DNA of 64,000 nucleotides from JAVVHE01 sp032249695 (lineage in GTDB: Bacteria > Pseudomonadota > Alphaproteobacteria > Sphingomonadales > Sphingomonadaceae). How positions within the stretch are numbered: position 1 is the first letter of the stretch; every line of letters begins with the position of its first letter. The notes under the pieces are model-generated. The model saw only the letters and a program-made list of their open reading frames with translations. It searched no databases and was not told the DNA's origin. Shown here piece after piece: positions 17,781 through 25,787 of this stretch. The translations under genes were made by a program, and so were the position numbers. The stretch lies in the NCBI GenBank assembly GCA_032249695.1, contig JAVVHE010000006.1:1-64000 (forward strand), given 5' to 3'.

Positions 17781-18518
17781 TCAGAGCGACGCCAGCGCAT
17801 CCGCCAGCAGCGCGAGGTCGCTCGGGCGCGACAGGCGGTGGTCGCCGTCCTTGACGAGCGTCAGCCGCACATCCGAGCTTGCCAGTCTTTCGGCCAGATC
17901 GAGGCTCAGCCGCCACGGCACATCGGGGTCGGCCTGGCCGTGGAGGATGCGAACCGGCCCCGCATAGGGCAGCGGGCGCCCCAGCAGCAGGCGCGCGGCG
18001 CCGTCCTCGATCAGCGCGCGTGTGTAGACGGTCGGCTGCGGGGCGTAGGGGCTGGGCCGCTCGAACCGGCCCGACCGCAGAAGGCTGGCGCGTTCGTCGG
18101 AGGTGAGCGTGTCGGCAAGGCCCCACTGCGTAAAATCGGGCGCAGGCGCGATCAGGACGAGGCCAGCGATGCGCTCGGCATGCGCCAGCGCCAGCAGCAG
18201 CGCGATCCAGCCGCCCATCGACGAGCCGACGAGCACCACCGGGCCGGGATGCTGCGCCAGCACCGCTTCGGAGTCGGCGAGCCAGCGGCCGATCGTGCCG
18301 TCGGTGAACGCGCCGCCGCTCGCGCCGCAGCCGCTATAGTCGAAGCGCGTGCACGCGCGCCCGTGCGCTGCGGCCCAGCCGTCCACCGCGTCGGCCTTGG
18401 CGCCGGTCATGTCGCTCGCATAGCCGGGCACGAAGATCAGCGCCGGGCCGCTGCCGGGTCGCGCGCTGACTGCCAGCGCGACGCCGTCGCCGCGATCGAA
18501 TGTGCCGGGTCGCTGCAT
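17781..18518 (-). CDS. Alpha/beta hydrolase
   Basis: A 245-residue serine hydrolase. The oxyanion strand is FVPGYASD, the nucleophile elbow is GSSMGG (S100), and the acid and base residues fit GQADPDVPW and KDGDHRL near the C-terminus. The length and the GYASDMTG and FDYSGCGASGG blocks resemble ABHD10-like acyl-protein esterases/thioesterases, but the substrate is uncertain. The ATG start is clear. It diverges from thrS and is followed on the same strand by the TPR-like gene. Confidence 0.9.
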   Translation of the reverse strand: MQRPGTFDRGDGVALAVSARPGSGPALIFVPGYASDMTGAKADAVDGWAAAHGRACTRFDYSGCGASGGAFTDGTIGRWLADSEAVLAQHPGPVVLVGSSMGGWIALLLALAHAERIAGLVLIAPAPDFTQWGLADTLTSDERASLLRSGRFERPSPYAPQPTVYTRALIEDGAARLLLGRPLPYAGPVRILHGQADPDVPWRLSLDLAERLASSDVRLTLVKDGDHRLSRPSDLALLADALASL

Positions 18519-18736
18519 GAAGGCGCGGCACGTGCTGCCCGCGGCCGGTCATGTCAACGTACGAGCAGTGTTTCTCGGCCATGGCGGTCGCTGACGGCGG
18601 CGGGGAGGCGGCCGATCACGGGCAGGCGGTCCCGAAGGGCAGGCCGCGCGATCCTCGCTGCTTTGCCGATTGAACACGATGCTGCTCGGCCGCGGGCGGG
18701 TTGCGTGGGCGCTGGCGCGGCCATAGATGCGGCAGC

Positions 18737-20752
18737 ATGGCCGAAGTTCTGGAAAAACCCGGCGTCCGCGTGACGCTGCCCGATGGCACGCTGCGCGATC
18801 TGCCCGCGGGCGCGACCGCGGCGGACCTGGCGGCTGCGATCGGGCCGGGGCTGGCGAAGGCAGCGCTCGCGGCGCGGGTGAATGGCGAGGTGCGCGACCT
18901 GAACCGCCCGCTGCCCGACGGCGCTCAGGTCGCGCTCGTGACGGCACGCGACGAGGCCGACGCGCTGGAGCTCGCGCGCCACGATTACGCGCACGTGCTC
19001 GCCGAGGCGGTGCAGAACCTGTTTCCCGGCACCCAGATCACCTTCGGCCCCGCGACCGAGGACGGGTTCTACTATGATTTCGCTCCGGCCCCCGGCCGCG
19101 GCGCGTTCACCGAGGTCGACCTGCCGCTCATCGAGGAGGAGATGCGCCGCGTCATCGCGCGCGACGAGCCGCTCGTCCGCGAGGTGTGGGACCGCGCCGA
19201 ACTGATCGCCAAGTGGCGCGAGACAGGCGAGACGTTCAAGGCCGAGTGGGCGGCCGAGCTTCCCGACGGCGACGAGATCACCGTCTATCGCAGCGGCACG
19301 TGGTTCGACATGTGCCGCGGCCCGCACCTTGCCTCGACCGGCAAGCTCGACCCGCACGCGTTCAAGCTCACGCGCGTGTCCGGCGCCTATTGGCGCGGCG
19401 ACCAGAAGAACGCGATGCTCAGCCGCATTTACGGCACCGGCTGGCTCAACAAGAAGCAGCTCGATCAGCATCTGACGCGGCTGGAGGAGGCCGCCAGGCG
19501 CGACCACCGGCGGCTGGGCGCCGAGATGGACCTGTTCCATCTGCAACCCGAGGCGCAGGGGTCGGTGTTCTGGCATCCCAAGGGCTTTGTGCTGTGGCGC
19601 CAGCTGGAGGCGTATATGCGCCGCCGCCTCGACGCGGCGGGCTATGCCGAGGTCAAGACCCCGCAGCTGATGGACGCGCGCCAGTGGGAGCAATCGGGCC
19701 ACTGGGGCAAGTATCGCGAGAACATGTTCATTGTCCCGGACGAGATTCCGGAGGTGGAAGAGGGCAAGCCCGTCCTCAGCGGCGAAGCGAACCTGATGGC
19801 CTTGAAGCCGATGAACTGCCCGGCGCACATCCTGATCTTCCGGCAGGGCATCAAGAGCTACCGCGACCTGCCCATCCGCATGGCCGAGTTCGGCTGCTGT
19901 CACCGCAACGAGCCGCACGGCGCGCTGCACGGGCTGATGCGCGTGCGCCAGTTCACGCAGGACGACGCGCACATCTTCTGCACGAAGGAGCAGCTGGTCG
20001 ACGAGGTCGCGCGCTTCTGCGACCTGACCGACCGCATCTACAAGGATCTCGGCTTCGGCGAATATGCGATCAAGCTCGCGTTGCGCCCGGCAAAGCGCTT
20101 CGGCACCGACGCCGAGTGGGACTGGGCGGAGGGCTCGCTGCGCGACGCGGTCGCCGCGATCGGCCGCAACACGGCCGAGTATGGCTGGGAGGAGCTGCCG
20201 GGCGAGGGGGCGTTCTACGCGCCCAAGCTGGAGTTCCATCTGACCGACGCGATCGGCCGCACCTGGCAGGTCGGCACGATCCAGACAGACACGGTGCTGC
20301 CCGAGCGGCTGGACGCAAGCTACATCGCCGAGGATGGCCAGCGCCACCGCCCGATCATGCTCCATCGCGCGATCCTCGGCAGTTACGAGCGGTTCATCGG
20401 CATCCTGATCGAGCACTACGCGGGCAGGTTCCCGCTGTGGCTTGCGCCCGTGCAGACGGTGGTGGCGACGATCGTCAGCGACGCGGACGGCTATGCGCGC
20501 GAGGTGGCAGCCAAGCTGACCGCGGCGGGCCTGCGCGCCGAGGCGGATACGGCGAACGAAAAGATCAACGCCAAGGTGCGCGAGCACAGCCTCGCCAAGG
20601 TGCCCTACCTCTTGGTGGTGGGCCGCCGCGAGGCCGAGGAGGGCACCGTCGCGCTCCGCCCGCTGGGCGACAACGCCGCGCAGCAGGTGCTGCCGCTCGA
20701 TGCAGCCATTGCGAAGCTGAAAGCTGAGGCGCTGCCCCCCGATCTGCGCTAG
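18737..20752 (+). CDS. thrS: Threonine-tRNA ligase
   Basis: Charges tRNA-Thr with threonine and edits mischarged serine. It has 671 residues: a TGS domain (about 10-70), an editing domain with H82 and H86 (HDYAH) and C193/H197 (CRGPH), the class II catalytic core with the zinc ligand C361 in MNCPAHI, and a C-terminal anticodon-binding domain. The ATG at 18737 gives the usual start. infC follows 301 bases downstream, a common neighbour. Confidence 0.97.
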   Translation: MAEVLEKPGVRVTLPDGTLRDLPAGATAADLAAAIGPGLAKAALAARVNGEVRDLNRPLPDGAQVALVTARDEADALELARHDYAHVLAEAVQNLFPGTQITFGPATEDGFYYDFAPAPGRGAFTEVDLPLIEEEMRRVIARDEPLVREVWDRAELIAKWRETGETFKAEWAAELPDGDEITVYRSGTWFDMCRGPHLASTGKLDPHAFKLTRVSGAYWRGDQKNAMLSRIYGTGWLNKKQLDQHLTRLEEAARRDHRRLGAEMDLFHLQPEAQGSVFWHPKGFVLWRQLEAYMRRRLDAAGYAEVKTPQLMDARQWEQSGHWGKYRENMFIVPDEIPEVEEGKPVLSGEANLMALKPMNCPAHILIFRQGIKSYRDLPIRMAEFGCCHRNEPHGALHGLMRVRQFTQDDAHIFCTKEQLVDEVARFCDLTDRIYKDLGFGEYAIKLALRPAKRFGTDAEWDWAEGSLRDAVAAIGRNTAEYGWEELPGEGAFYAPKLEFHLTDAIGRTWQVGTIQTDTVLPERLDASYIAEDGQRHRPIMLHRAILGSYERFIGILIEHYAGRFPLWLAPVQTVVATIVSDADGYAREVAAKLTAAGLRAEADTANEKINAKVREHSLAKVPYLLVVGRREAEEGTVALRPLGDNAAQQVLPLDAAIAKLKAEALPPDLR

Positions 20753-21053
20753 GGTCGGCGGCATCGGGAGCCTGCACGAGGAGGTTCGCTGAACGGCGCG
20801 GCGCCGATGGCGGCGCGGGGCGGTGCGAACAGCGCGAACGGCCGCGCGCCCGATTCGTTCGCGGCATCCGGCTTGCCCCCCCAGGAGTTCGTCCGCCCGA
20901 TCGTATTCGCGAAGCGACAATGCAGCGTTCGGGTTCGACAGTCTGCGCCGCTCTGGCCGCGCGCGGGCGCCGCAGCTTTCAAGCACGGCCCCGCTTCCGT
21001 TCGGGCGGCATTCGCCTTATCTTCGCCGCCGCAACACCCAAGGAGCCGAACCC
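20753..21053 (+). other. 301-base leader region between thrS and infC
   Basis: There is no independent gene I can support. An open frame in the infC frame runs through most of the region but is low-complexity and unlike IF-3, so it is treated as untranslated leader. No terminator follows thrS, so thrS and infC may share a transcript. A perfect AAGGAG stands at its right end. Confidence 0.5.
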
Positions 21054-21056
21054 ATC
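21040..21056 (+). promoter_or_regulatory. Shine-Dalgarno and ATC start of infC
   Basis: AAGGAG (21040-21045), an 8-base spacer and ATC (21054-21056) in the infC frame. No ATG, GTG or TTG in frame lies at a proper distance. This site decides the start of IF-3. Confidence 0.75.
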
Positions 21057-21602
21057 CCACCGCCGTTTCCCCGCCGCCAGCTGACCTCGCCGCCCGCGCT
21101 GTCGGGCCCGCGCTTCAACGAACACATCACGGTCCCGCGCGTGCGGGTGATCGATCAGGACGGCGAGAATCGCGGTGTCATGTACACCCGCGAAGCGATC
21201 GCCGAGGCGCAGGAGGTCGGGCTAGATCTCGTCGAGGTCTCGCCGAACGCCGACCCGCCGGTGTGCAAGTTCCTGGATATCGGCAAATTCAAATACGAAA
21301 CACAGAAGAAAGCCAATCAGGCGCGCAAGACGCAGCGGGTGCAGGAGATCAAGGAGATCAAGATGCGCCCGAACATCGACGATCACGATTACGATGTGAA
21401 GATGCGCAGCGTAAAATCCTTCATCGAGGAAGGCGACAAGGTGAAGATCACCTTGCGCTTCCGCGGGCGCGAGCTTGCGCATGGCCAGCTGGGCATGCGC
21501 CTACTGGAGCGTGTGCAGTCCGACTCGGCCGAATATGCGAAGGTGGAGCAGCTGCCGCGCATGGAAGGCCGCCAGATGCTGATGGTGATGGCACCCCGTT
21601 AA
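21054..21602 (+). CDS. infC: Translation initiation factor IF-3
   Basis: Binds the 30S subunit, prevents premature 50S joining and rejects non-canonical start codons. The 182-residue protein has the N-terminal domain (about 19-85, with GENRGVMYTREA, DLVEVSPNADPPVCKF) and the C-terminal domain (about 95-180, with IKEIKMRPNIDDHDYDVK and KVKITLRFRGRE). The start is read as ATC at 21054 behind a perfect AAGGAG; this matches the conserved start region of IF-3 proteins. A rare start codon on infC is the basis of autoregulation in E. coli (AUU). rpmI and rplT, usual neighbours, are not present downstream. Confidence 0.95.
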   Translation: MPPPFPRRQLTSPPALSGPRFNEHITVPRVRVIDQDGENRGVMYTREAIAEAQEVGLDLVEVSPNADPPVCKFLDIGKFKYETQKKANQARKTQRVQEIKEIKMRPNIDDHDYDVKMRSVKSFIEEGDKVKITLRFRGRELAHGQLGMRLLERVQSDSAEYAKVEQLPRMEGRQMLMVMAPR

Positions 21603-21611
21603 GCAACTGAT

Positions 21612-21633
21612 CCTGTGGCTTGGCAGCCACAGG
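21612..21633 (+). terminator. Hairpin just after infC
   Basis: A perfect 9-bp stem (CCTGTGGCT with AGCCACAGG) and a 4-base loop lie 9 bases after the infC stop. No T-tract follows, so it may stabilise the 3' end or act with Rho instead of being a classical terminator. Confidence 0.45.
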
Positions 21634-21677
21634 CGGCCGCAACCGCCGCGTGCGCCGGCGCCGCGCTTGCATTACGC

Positions 21678-21690
21678 AGCCATGATGGCT
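21678..21690 (+). promoter_or_regulatory. Short palindrome upstream of the TonB-dependent receptor
   Basis: AGCCATGATGGCT is a perfect 6-bp inverted repeat with one central base. It lies 71 bases before the receptor start, between TTGCAT (21668-21673) and TTCTTA (21691-21696 region), which are a weak candidate promoter pair about 17 bases apart. It could be an operator; the evidence is positional only. Confidence 0.3.
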
Positions 21691-21761
21691 TCTTAACCGT
21701 TCGCGATTGAATGACGTGGGCCGTTCAACGGCTCCGCTTCGGATGGGATTGGGGAGAGCAC

Positions 21762-24530
21762 ATGGTACGAGCGTGGTTGTTGGGCACGGCTGCCTGGGCC
21801 TCCGCTGCGAGCGGAGCGTTTGCGCAATCGGCGCAGGGCCCTCAGGCGCAGGCGAACGAAAGCGGCCAGCCCGCTGCGGCGAGTGCCGAGCAGCTGGACA
21901 CGCCGATCGGCGAGGTGGTGGTGACCGCCACCCGCCGCGCCCAGCGCCTCGCCGACGTGCCGCTCGCGGTGTCGGTGGTGACGACCGAGAGCCTGACCAA
22001 TTCGGGTGCGGCCGACATCCGCCAGCTGACGCAGCTGAGCCCGTCGCTCCTCGTCTCGTCGACTTCGTCCGAAGCTGGCGCGGGCGTGGCGCGCATCCGC
22101 GGCGTCGGCACGGTCGGCGACAACCCCGGCCTTGAAAGCTCGGTCGGCACCTTCATCGACGGCGTCTATCGCAACCGATCGGGCGTCGCCCTGAGCGAAC
22201 TCGGCGCGATCGAGCGCATCGAAGTGCTGCGCGGCCCGCAGGGCACGCTGTTCGGCCGCAACGTGTCGGCGGGCCTCATCAACATTGTCACCGCGCAGCC
22301 GAAGTTCGAAAATGACGGCTACGCGGCCTTCACTGTGCAGAATTACAGCGGCTATCGCGTCGAAGGTGGCTTCACCGGCCCGATCGGCGGCGGCGACAAG
22401 CTCGCAGGCCGCTTCGACGGCGTGTATTTCATGCGCGACGGCTTTGTTCGCGACGTCTATACCAACAAGAAGTATAATGACCGCCAGCGCTATCTGCTGC
22501 GCGGGCAGTTGCTGTGGAAGCCGACGAGCGACTTCAGCTTCCGCCTGATCGGTGACTTCGCCAAGCGCAACGAGCAATGCTGCGCCGCGGTCTATGCGCC
22601 GCTGACGGCGGCGACGCGCGCAGCGGGCACGCCTGCCGGTCAGATCGGCACGGTCACCTTCGGCCCGGCACCATATGCGACGCTGCTGCAATCACTGCGC
22701 GATGCGAACGGCAACCCCGTTTATATCGGTGGCACGATCAACAACCAGACCAACGCTGCCAGCCCCGGGCGTAATTTCCAGTCGGATGTGCAGGATTGGG
22801 GCATCTCGGGTGAGGCCAACTGGAACCTTGGCGCCGTCAAGCTGACGTCGATCACGGCCTATCGCAACTGGTCGTACCTGCGCGGGCAGGATGCGGACTA
22901 TAACAACCTTGATGTGCTCTATCGTGAGAACTACAAGCAGACGTTCGAGACTTTCAGCCAGGAGCTCCGCCTGCAGGGGGAGCTGTTCAAGGGCAAGTTG
23001 AACTGGCTGGTCGGCGGCTATTTCGCAAACGAGGATCTGTTCCTGCGCGATCGTCTGCGCTTCGGCTCCCAGTTCGGGCAAGTAGCGACGCTGACCGTTC
23101 GCGCGAACCCGGCGCTGGCGTCCTTCCCAGGCTATGACAATCTGCGCCTGTTCGCACAGGGCGCGCTGGCAGCCGGCGGCGTGCCTGCGCCGGTCATCGG
23201 CATCTTCGCGCCGCTGGTTCCGAACCTCAACCTCAACAATGTCGGCCAGACCGCGGACAACTTCAAGCAGAACAGCCGCAATTTCGCGTTCTTCACGCAC
23301 AACCAGATCAACATCACTGATCGGCTGCAGCTGACGCTCGGCCTGCGCTACACGAACGAGCGCAAGCGGCTGACGACCGACCTCAACAGCGACAACACCG
23401 CGTGCGCTGCGATCCGTAGCTCGATCGCGAACGTGCAGGCGGTAGGCGCGGGCAACCCCGCGCTCGCCCCGGTCGCAGCCAGCTTGGCTGGGAATCTGAG
23501 CGCGCTCGCTGGCATTCCGTGCATCGTCAACAACAACACGCTCTTTGATCTGAAGCTGTCCGACGTCCGGCCTGAGGAGCAGCTGACGGGGACCGCGGTG
23601 CTCAGCTGGAAGCCGGTCGACCAGCTCTTGACCTATGCGTCCTACTCGAAGGGCTACAAGGCGGGCGGCTTCAACTTCGATCGTTCGGCGTTGCGGACCG
23701 CGGGCCCGTCGGTCAACGATCTTCGCTTCCGCCGCGAAACCGCCGATGCCTACGAAATCGGCGCCAAATATGCCAGCCGCCGGCTGACGCTGACCGCGGC
23801 GCTGTTCCGCCAGGAATTCTCAGACTTTCAGCTGAACCTGTTCAACGGCCTCAACTTCATCGTCGAGAACGTGAACGGCTGCTCGCAGCTCGGCACGCCT
23901 GCGGCCGGCCAGGTGCGCGCGCCGTGCACCGGCAAGCTTGAGCCGGGCGTGATCAGCCAGGGTGTCGAGCTGGAGGCCTTCACAAGCCCGGTCCGCAACG
24001 TGACGCTGAACCTGGGCTACACCTATGCCGATACGCGCTACGCCAAGAACGCGGTCGGTCTGGGGGGGCGCGCGCTCGCCAATCCGTTCTTCCTGCTGCC
24101 CGACAGCCGCCTCTCCAACGCGCCCGAATCGGTCTTCACCGGCGCGGTCACCTGGACGCCGCCGATCGGCAGCGACGGATATAGTGCGCTGTTCTACGTC
24201 GATGGTCGCTATAGCAGCGGGTATAACACCGGCTCCGACCTTGAGCCTGCCAAGTATCAGCGGGCGTTCGGGCTGGTGAACGCCCGCGTCGGCCTGCGCG
24301 GGCCGAAGCAGGCGTGGAGTGTCGAGCTGTGGGCGCAGAACCTGTTCGATCAGCGCTACACGCAGGTGGCGTTCGATGCGCCGTTCCAGCCGATCGGCAG
24401 CACGCGTCCCAGCCAGGTCACCAACCTGCCCGCTGGCGCGCCGTTCTCCGCCACGCAATCGAACGCGCTTTACGCCCGCTTCCCCGGTGAGCCGCGCCAG
24501 TGGGGCCTGACCGTCCGCACCAAGTTCTAA
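21762..24530 (+). CDS. TonB-dependent outer-membrane receptor
   Basis: A 922-residue outer-membrane beta-barrel importer driven by TonB. It has a signal peptide (1-22, ending GAFAQ), a TonB-box region before EVVVTATRRAQRLADVPLAV (51-70), a plug domain (about 55-175, with IERIEVLRGPQGTLFGRN) and a 22-strand-type barrel ending in an aromatic final strand (LTVRTKF). The alternating aromatic/polar strands and the GRNVSAGLINIVTAQP block place it in the large sphingomonad receptor family that includes IPR000531-type receptors. The substrate is unknown; siderophores, sugars or aromatic compounds are possible. It interrupts the infC and trmD neighbourhood. Confidence 0.95.
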   Translation: MVRAWLLGTAAWASAASGAFAQSAQGPQAQANESGQPAAASAEQLDTPIGEVVVTATRRAQRLADVPLAVSVVTTESLTNSGAADIRQLTQLSPSLLVSSTSSEAGAGVARIRGVGTVGDNPGLESSVGTFIDGVYRNRSGVALSELGAIERIEVLRGPQGTLFGRNVSAGLINIVTAQPKFENDGYAAFTVQNYSGYRVEGGFTGPIGGGDKLAGRFDGVYFMRDGFVRDVYTNKKYNDRQRYLLRGQLLWKPTSDFSFRLIGDFAKRNEQCCAAVYAPLTAATRAAGTPAGQIGTVTFGPAPYATLLQSLRDANGNPVYIGGTINNQTNAASPGRNFQSDVQDWGISGEANWNLGAVKLTSITAYRNWSYLRGQDADYNNLDVLYRENYKQTFETFSQELRLQGELFKGKLNWLVGGYFANEDLFLRDRLRFGSQFGQVATLTVRANPALASFPGYDNLRLFAQGALAAGGVPAPVIGIFAPLVPNLNLNNVGQTADNFKQNSRNFAFFTHNQINITDRLQLTLGLRYTNERKRLTTDLNSDNTACAAIRSSIANVQAVGAGNPALAPVAASLAGNLSALAGIPCIVNNNTLFDLKLSDVRPEEQLTGTAVLSWKPVDQLLTYASYSKGYKAGGFNFDRSALRTAGPSVNDLRFRRETADAYEIGAKYASRRLTLTAALFRQEFSDFQLNLFNGLNFIVENVNGCSQLGTPAAGQVRAPCTGKLEPGVISQGVELEAFTSPVRNVTLNLGYTYADTRYAKNAVGLGGRALANPFFLLPDSRLSNAPESVFTGAVTWTPPIGSDGYSALFYVDGRYSSGYNTGSDLEPAKYQRAFGLVNARVGLRGPKQAWSVELWAQNLFDQRYTQVAFDAPFQPIGSTRPSQVTNLPAGAPFSATQSNALYARFPGEPRQWGLTVRTKF

Positions 24531-24582
24531 TGGCGCACGGGGCGGCGCCTGCCGCCCCGAACCGCTGCGCGCTGGGGGCGTG

Positions 24583-25293
24583 ATGGTGTGGCGCGCGCAG
24601 GTTCTGACATTGCTGCCCGAGCTGTTCCCCGGTCCGCTGGGGCATAGTCTTTCGGGCCGCGCGCTGCAGGCCGGCACGTGGTCGATCGATGCGCGATCGA
24701 TCCGCGACTATGGGCTGGGCCGCCATCGCGCGGTGGACGATACGCCCGCGGGCGGCGGGCCGGGCATGGTGTTGCGTGTCGACGTGCTGGCAGCCGCGCT
24801 CGATGCAGCGCGCGTGGCCGAGCCCGATCTGCCGGCGATCGCGCTGACCCCGCGCGGGCGGCCGCTGACGCAGTCCCGTGTGCGCGCGCTGGCCGCGGGG
24901 CCGGGTGTCGCGCTGGTGTGCGGGCGGTTCGAGGGGTTCGACGAGCGGTTGTTCCAGGCGCGCGCGGTCGAGGAGGTCTCGATCGGCGACTATGTGCTTT
25001 CGGGCGGCGAGCTTGCGGCGATGGTTCTGATCGATGCGTGCGTGCGGCTGTTGCCCGGCGTGATGGGCGCGCAAGCCAGCGGCACCGAGGAAAGCCACGA
25101 GGCGGGCCTGCTGGAATACCCGCATTACACGCGCCCGCAACAGTTCGAGGGGCTGGACATTCCGCCCGTTTTGCTGTCTGGCGATCACGCACGGATCGCC
25201 GCCTGGCGAGCCGCACAAGCTGTTGTCGATACTAAAGCACGCCGCCCGGACTTGATCCGGCCGGCCTCTGCGCCGACTGGAGAAAAACCATGA
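24583..25293 (+). CDS. trmD: tRNA (guanine37-N1)-methyltransferase
   Basis: Forms m1G37 next to the anticodon of several tRNAs and prevents +1 frameshifting. The 236-residue protein has the SPOUT trefoil-knot motifs: GGGPGMV, LVCGRFEGFDERL, SIGDYVLSGGELAAM and the later E-S-H-E-A-GLLEYPHYTRP block. ATG at 24583 follows GGGGGCG; a GTG one codon earlier is also possible. Its last codons overlap the rplS start (ATGA), so trmD and rplS are coupled. The usual upstream partners rpsP and rimM are not here. Confidence 0.95.
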   Translation: MVWRAQVLTLLPELFPGPLGHSLSGRALQAGTWSIDARSIRDYGLGRHRAVDDTPAGGGPGMVLRVDVLAAALDAARVAEPDLPAIALTPRGRPLTQSRVRALAAGPGVALVCGRFEGFDERLFQARAVEEVSIGDYVLSGGELAAMVLIDACVRLLPGVMGAQASGTEESHEAGLLEYPHYTRPQQFEGLDIPPVLLSGDHARIAAWRAAQAVVDTKARRPDLIRPASAPTGEKP

Positions 25294-25682
25294 ACCTCAT
25301 TCAGACGCTTGAAGCCGAGCAGATCGCCAAGCTCACCTCCGCGCGCGCCATCCCGCAATTCCGCGCTGGCGACACGCTGCGCGTGGGCGTGAAGGTCATC
25401 GAGGGCGACCGCACGCGCGTCCAGAATTACGAGGGCGTTTGCATCGCGCGCTCGAACAAGGGGCTGGGCAGCAGCTTCACCGTCCGCAAGATCAGCTTCG
25501 GCGAGGGGGTCGAGCGAGTCTTCCCGCTCTACTCCCCCGTCATCGAGTCGATCACCGTCGTCCGCCGCGGCGACGTGCGCCGCGCGAAGCTCTATTATCT
25601 GCGCGGGCGCTCGGGCAAATCGGCCCGCATCGCCGAACTGCGCGACAATCGCGAGACGACTGCCGACAGCGCGGCAGCCTGA
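25290..25682 (+). CDS. rplS: 50S ribosomal protein L19
   Basis: A ribosomal protein at the interface of the 30S and 50S subunits. It has 130 residues with the conserved sequence IPQFRAGDTLRVGVKVIEG, RVQNYEGVCIAR, SFTVRKISFGEGVERVFPLYSP and YYLRGRSGKSARI. It overlaps trmD by 4 bases and has GGAG at good distance inside the trmD end. Confidence 0.98.
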   Translation: MNLIQTLEAEQIAKLTSARAIPQFRAGDTLRVGVKVIEGDRTRVQNYEGVCIARSNKGLGSSFTVRKISFGEGVERVFPLYSPVIESITVVRRGDVRRAKLYYLRGRSGKSARIAELRDNRETTADSAAA

Positions 25683-25787
25683 GGCTGGCAGCGTTCGGGC
25701 CGGGCGAGCGCCACGCGGTCTCGCCATTGAGCCGCGGCTTTCCGCGCTCTACGCGTTCGCGATCGGCGAAGCGACGGAGGCGACGGC

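Noticed and set aside
20870..20960. tRNA-like GTTCGGGTTCGACA segment before infC
   Set aside because: It resembles a T-arm but no acceptor, D or anticodon stems can be formed around it.
18554..20986. Open frame of about 810 codons antisense to thrS
   Set aside because: It mirrors the codon structure of thrS, and its sequence has no family resemblance. Such mirrors are common in GC-rich genomes.
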